Source: Clostridium_AD frigoriphilum (lineage in GTDB: Bacteria > Bacillota > Clostridia > Clostridiales > Clostridiaceae). From it: a DNA stretch of 64,000 nucleotides. Below are positions 61,720-64,000 of the stretch, piece by piece. The notes below the pieces were generated by a model. That model worked only from the letters and a program-made list of their open reading frames with translations, made no database searches and was not told the origin of the DNA. The stretch is taken from the NCBI RefSeq assembly GCF_036541405.1, contig NZ_JAZHFS010000021.1, positions 26,608-90,607 of the forward strand, given 5' to 3'. How positions within the stretch are numbered: the first letter of the stretch is position 1; every line of letters begins with the position of its first letter. The position numbers and the translations under genes are program-made.

Positions 61720-63501
61720 CTAAATTTTAATAGTTATAACTAAGTTTTTAGTAGTTGTTGTCTGACTTGAATCTTTGTGCTGAAGTCTATAGAATGAAGT
61801 ATCCCATGTATCTTTTGTTGAATATAGAGTTGTTAATTCATTATCGACACAGTCCAACTCGGTTAAAGCAGTATTTTTACTTAAATCTAACGTTGTTAAT
61901 TTATTATAGGCACAGTTCAAATAAGTTAATGCAGTATTTTCACTTAAATCTAATGTTGTTAATTCATTATCTCTACAGTCCAAATAAGTTAAAGCAGTAT
62001 TTTTACTTAAATCTAATGTTGTTAAGTTACTACCGAAACAGTACAACTCAGTTAACGCAGTATTCTTACTTAAATCTAATGTTGTTAATTTATTTGATTC
62101 ACAGCCCAAAACAGTTAATGCAGTGTTTTTACTTAAATCTAATGTTGTTAATTTATTATCAACAGCGTTCAAATCAGTTAATGCAATACTTTTACTTAAA
62201 TCTAATGTTATTAATTCATTACTTCTACAGTTCAAAGAAATTAATGTAGTATTTTTACTTAAATCTAATATTGTTAATTTATTATCGCTACAGTCCAAAG
62301 AAGTTAATGCAGTATTTTCACTTAAATCTAATGTTATTAATTCATTATTGCTACAATCCAAAGAAGCTAATGCAGTATTTTTACTTAAATCTAATGTTGT
62401 TAAGTTATTACTGCGACAGTCCAAATCAGTTAAAGCAGTATTTTTACTTAAATCGAATGTTATTAATTCATTATTGCTACAGTCCAAAGAAGTTAACGCA
62501 GTATTTTTACTTAAATCTAATATTGTTAATTTATTATCGCTACAGTCCAAAGAAGTTAATGCAGTATTTTTACTTAAATCTAATGTTGTTAAGTTATTAC
62601 CAGCACAGTGCAAAGAAGTTAATGATGTAAAATCCTCAATTCCGCTTAAGTTGCTTACATCTGTATCTGTAACCACATTACCAGTTGCATATAGTGTTTT
62701 TATGTTTTTTACATCAGAATAAAGTATGGGTTCAGGACTACTTTTGCCTATTATGGAATATACATAGTGCTTAAAATTTTTATCAGTAAACTTACTTGTT
62801 ATATCAGTGTTATCACTAATATTGCTTGCAATAGTTAATGTAGCTGATACATTAATATTATTTGTATTAACAACTCCATCTACCATAGATAATGTACCCG
62901 TAAATGTATAAGTTCCTGCTACTGTTGAACTTGCTACTTTGTCCCATGTTACCTCTAAATTCTTAGTTGTTCCATCAGATAAAATAGCTGTTACTGTTGT
63001 TGGCAATGTGTAAACATCACCTACTGTTTTTGTAATATTAATAGCACTGACTGAACTAACAATTAATTTATTAACTACTGGAGTTGTATAACTTGTTGTA
63101 TCTACAGTTTGGGTAACAATCTTATCTGTTGCTGCTTTAATAGCATCCATTACTGTAGTAGCATGTGTACTAATATATGCTTTAATTACTCCTGGATTTT
63201 TAAAATCAACATTTCCTGCTTTAAGTAATTTAGCAATCTCTGCTGATTGAGTAGTCAATATATCATTCGGACTGTAGTATTTCCCATCAGAGCTTTCTTT
63301 CAAGAATACATCTCCGCCACCGTCTTTTAAATCTGCTATCAATGATTTTATATCGTTCGAAGAAGTAATTTTATAAATCTTTTTGTTTGTAGTGTTTATA
63401 ATATCCCCTGTTGATGCATGAGCAACCCCACTAATTGATAATGCAATTAGTGAAACTATTGCAAACTTTGAAAACCCCATTATTAATCTTTTATTTACCA
63501 T
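61720..63501 (-). CDS. Secreted protein: module B, Big_4 and leucine-rich repeats
   Basis: Signal peptide (SGVAHAST), module B (about 31-140), group 4 Ig domain (about 150-225), then a short linker (ITSKFTDKNFKHYVYSIIG) and a leucine-rich repeat domain of twelve 21-residue units (LTTLDLSKNTALTSLDCSDN). A Cys sits at the same place in most units. The architecture is like internalin-type surface proteins, but no anchor is visible. The first 220 residues are nearly the same as in the gene at 57423, and both follow an IS end in the same way. Confidence 0.82.
   Translation of the reverse strand: MVNKRLIMGFSKFAIVSLIALSISGVAHASTGDIINTTNKKIYKITSSNDIKSLIADLKDGGGDVFLKESSDGKYYSPNDILTTQSAEIAKLLKAGNVDFKNPGVIKAYISTHATTVMDAIKAATDKIVTQTVDTTSYTTPVVNKLIVSSVSAINITKTVGDVYTLPTTVTAILSDGTTKNLEVTWDKVASSTVAGTYTFTGTLSMVDGVVNTNNINVSATLTIASNISDNTDITSKFTDKNFKHYVYSIIGKSSPEPILYSDVKNIKTLYATGNVVTDTDVSNLSGIEDFTSLTSLHCAGNNLTTLDLSKNTALTSLDCSDNKLTILDLSKNTALTSLDCSNNELITFDLSKNTALTDLDCRSNNLTTLDLSKNTALASLDCSNNELITLDLSENTALTSLDCSDNKLTILDLSKNTTLISLNCRSNELITLDLSKSIALTDLNAVDNKLTTLDLSKNTALTVLGCESNKLTTLDLSKNTALTELYCFGSNLTTLDLSKNTALTYLDCRDNELTTLDLSENTALTYLNCAYNKLTTLDLSKNTALTELDCVDNELTTLYSTKDTWDTSFYRLQHKDSSQTTTTKNLVITIKI
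61834..62589. repeat. Twelve tandem 63-bp units coding for leucine-rich repeats
   Basis: Coding repeats, with units that stay in frame. DNA similarity is high enough (TTACTTAAATCTAATGTTGT recurring) for unit number to change by slippage or recombination. Confidence 0.85.
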
Positions 63502-63578
63502 TTGTGTTTATCCCCCCTATATTATGTTTTAATAATACCATAATATATCATAAACACAAAGATAAGGATATTATTAAC

Positions 63579-64000
63579 TCAACTTTCGCACGACAAAAAG
63601 ACTAGCCTTTCTTTTAAAAATGCAGGCAATGTATCTATAAATTAGGTCAAAAACGAGTTTATTTGTTCTTTTGTCAACGAAAAGTTTTCGTGTAATGCAT
63701 TTTTAAGCAGGTCTAAAACAACTTGAATAGCTTCAAAAAATTGTATATCTTGAAGTTCATCGCAGCAATTAAAAAATAAGCCACCTATAGTACGTAAATC
63801 CTCATTATTGCGGCTTTGAGTAGATAACATAATATATCTTGTAAACACAATAGTTGTATGTGCAACCATAGAATCATAAGAGCGTCCTTGAAATTCTTTT
63901 GCCAGATTCAAAAAGGATTTGTTCATTTTAAAGAAAACCTCAATATCCCAACGTTTTCCATAAATTCTTATGATTTCTTAATCACTTAATGTAATATCCG
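63579..64000 (-). pseudogene. Inactivated IS transposase, copy 2 (continues beyond window)
   Basis: Same transposase 3' half as at 59064-60167, with RIYGKRWDIEVFFKMNKSFL intact. It carries its own stop in place of E in SDEEIIRIYG (near 63977) and an early stop at NSFLT (63642). The 5' part is outside the window. The sequence next to it, up to the start of the gene at 63501, matches that beside copy 1. Confidence 0.8.

Noticed and set aside
61834..62589. Possible CRISPR array
   Set aside because: The units are directly adjacent 63-bp coding repeats in frame with no unique spacers.
61755..62722. Long plus-strand open frames opposite the LRR gene
   Set aside because: They mirror the 63-bp repeats on the other strand, have no ribosome binding sites and give low-complexity Leu/Tyr or Ser/Asn proteins.
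1..64000. tRNA or rRNA genes
   Set aside because: No GC-rich cloverleaf or rRNA-like stretches were noticed; a covariance search would be needed to exclude them.

Overview
The window looks like chromosomal DNA of a Clostridium-type member of the Bacillota. It is very AT-rich, has strong GGAGG-type ribosome binding sites and several TTG starts, and carries a CpsBCD-type capsule phosphorelay, a Clostridium/Bacillus-style DUF1659-DUF2922 pair and many small secreted proteins with Gram-positive signal peptides. No rRNA, tRNA or CRISPR array was recognised. Nearly all genes lie on the minus strand.

Layout. (1) 1-7.3 kb: end of a large Ig-like surface protein, a family 10 pectate lyase, an unknown secreted protein, a secreted PTP-like phytase, gene remnants (CBM2-like and LacI-like) and a TcaA-like membrane protein. 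(2) 7.3-13.3 kb: a complete ribose operon, rbsK-D-A-C-B-R, with a clear promoter and LacI-type operator. (3) 13.4-23.7 kb: an LCP ligase, a repeat-rich secreted protein, a four-gene lipid-linked glycosylation cassette (GT-C transferase, GtrB-like, MshEN-GT2 fusion, GtrA) whose base composition looks different from its neighbours, a VanZ-like protein and two secreted proteins. (4) 23.9-27.6 kb: a phage-like block without an integrase (ImmA/ImmR-like pair, small HTH, DnaD-like replication protein, sigma factor, DUF1659, DUF2922). (5) 27.7-30.9 kb: decayed genes (truncated UPF0175/DUF3368 toxin-antitoxin pair between direct repeats, RhuM and Rpn remnants) plus an acyltransferase. (6) 31.1-47.2 kb: a Wzx/Wzy capsule or exopolysaccharide operon starting with cpsC-cpsB-cpsD and ending with rfbA-rfbC-rfbB, without rfbD. 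(7) 47.4-64 kb: a cluster of secreted modular proteins mixed with a dead phage lysis cassette and two inactivated copies of one IS.

The most distinctive biology is the secreted-protein repertoire. Five proteins share a roughly 50-residue module (here 'module A': IG-K-x-Y-x-L-x-YAND ... GG-x-IYVK ... W). Four others share a second N-terminal module ('module B': DIIN ... K-x-Y-x-I-T-S ... DGG-x-D-x-FLK ... G-K-Y-Y). The two look distantly alike and are joined to interchangeable partners: PPC, bacterial Ig, a beta-propeller, leucine-rich repeats, and a C-terminal domain shared between one A protein and one B protein. Two module-B genes sit immediately downstream of the same IS end, which points to segmental duplication. 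Together with the pectate lyase, capsule operon, LCP ligase and possible c-di-GMP-linked glycosyltransferase, the window reads as a cell-surface and envelope region under active rearrangement.
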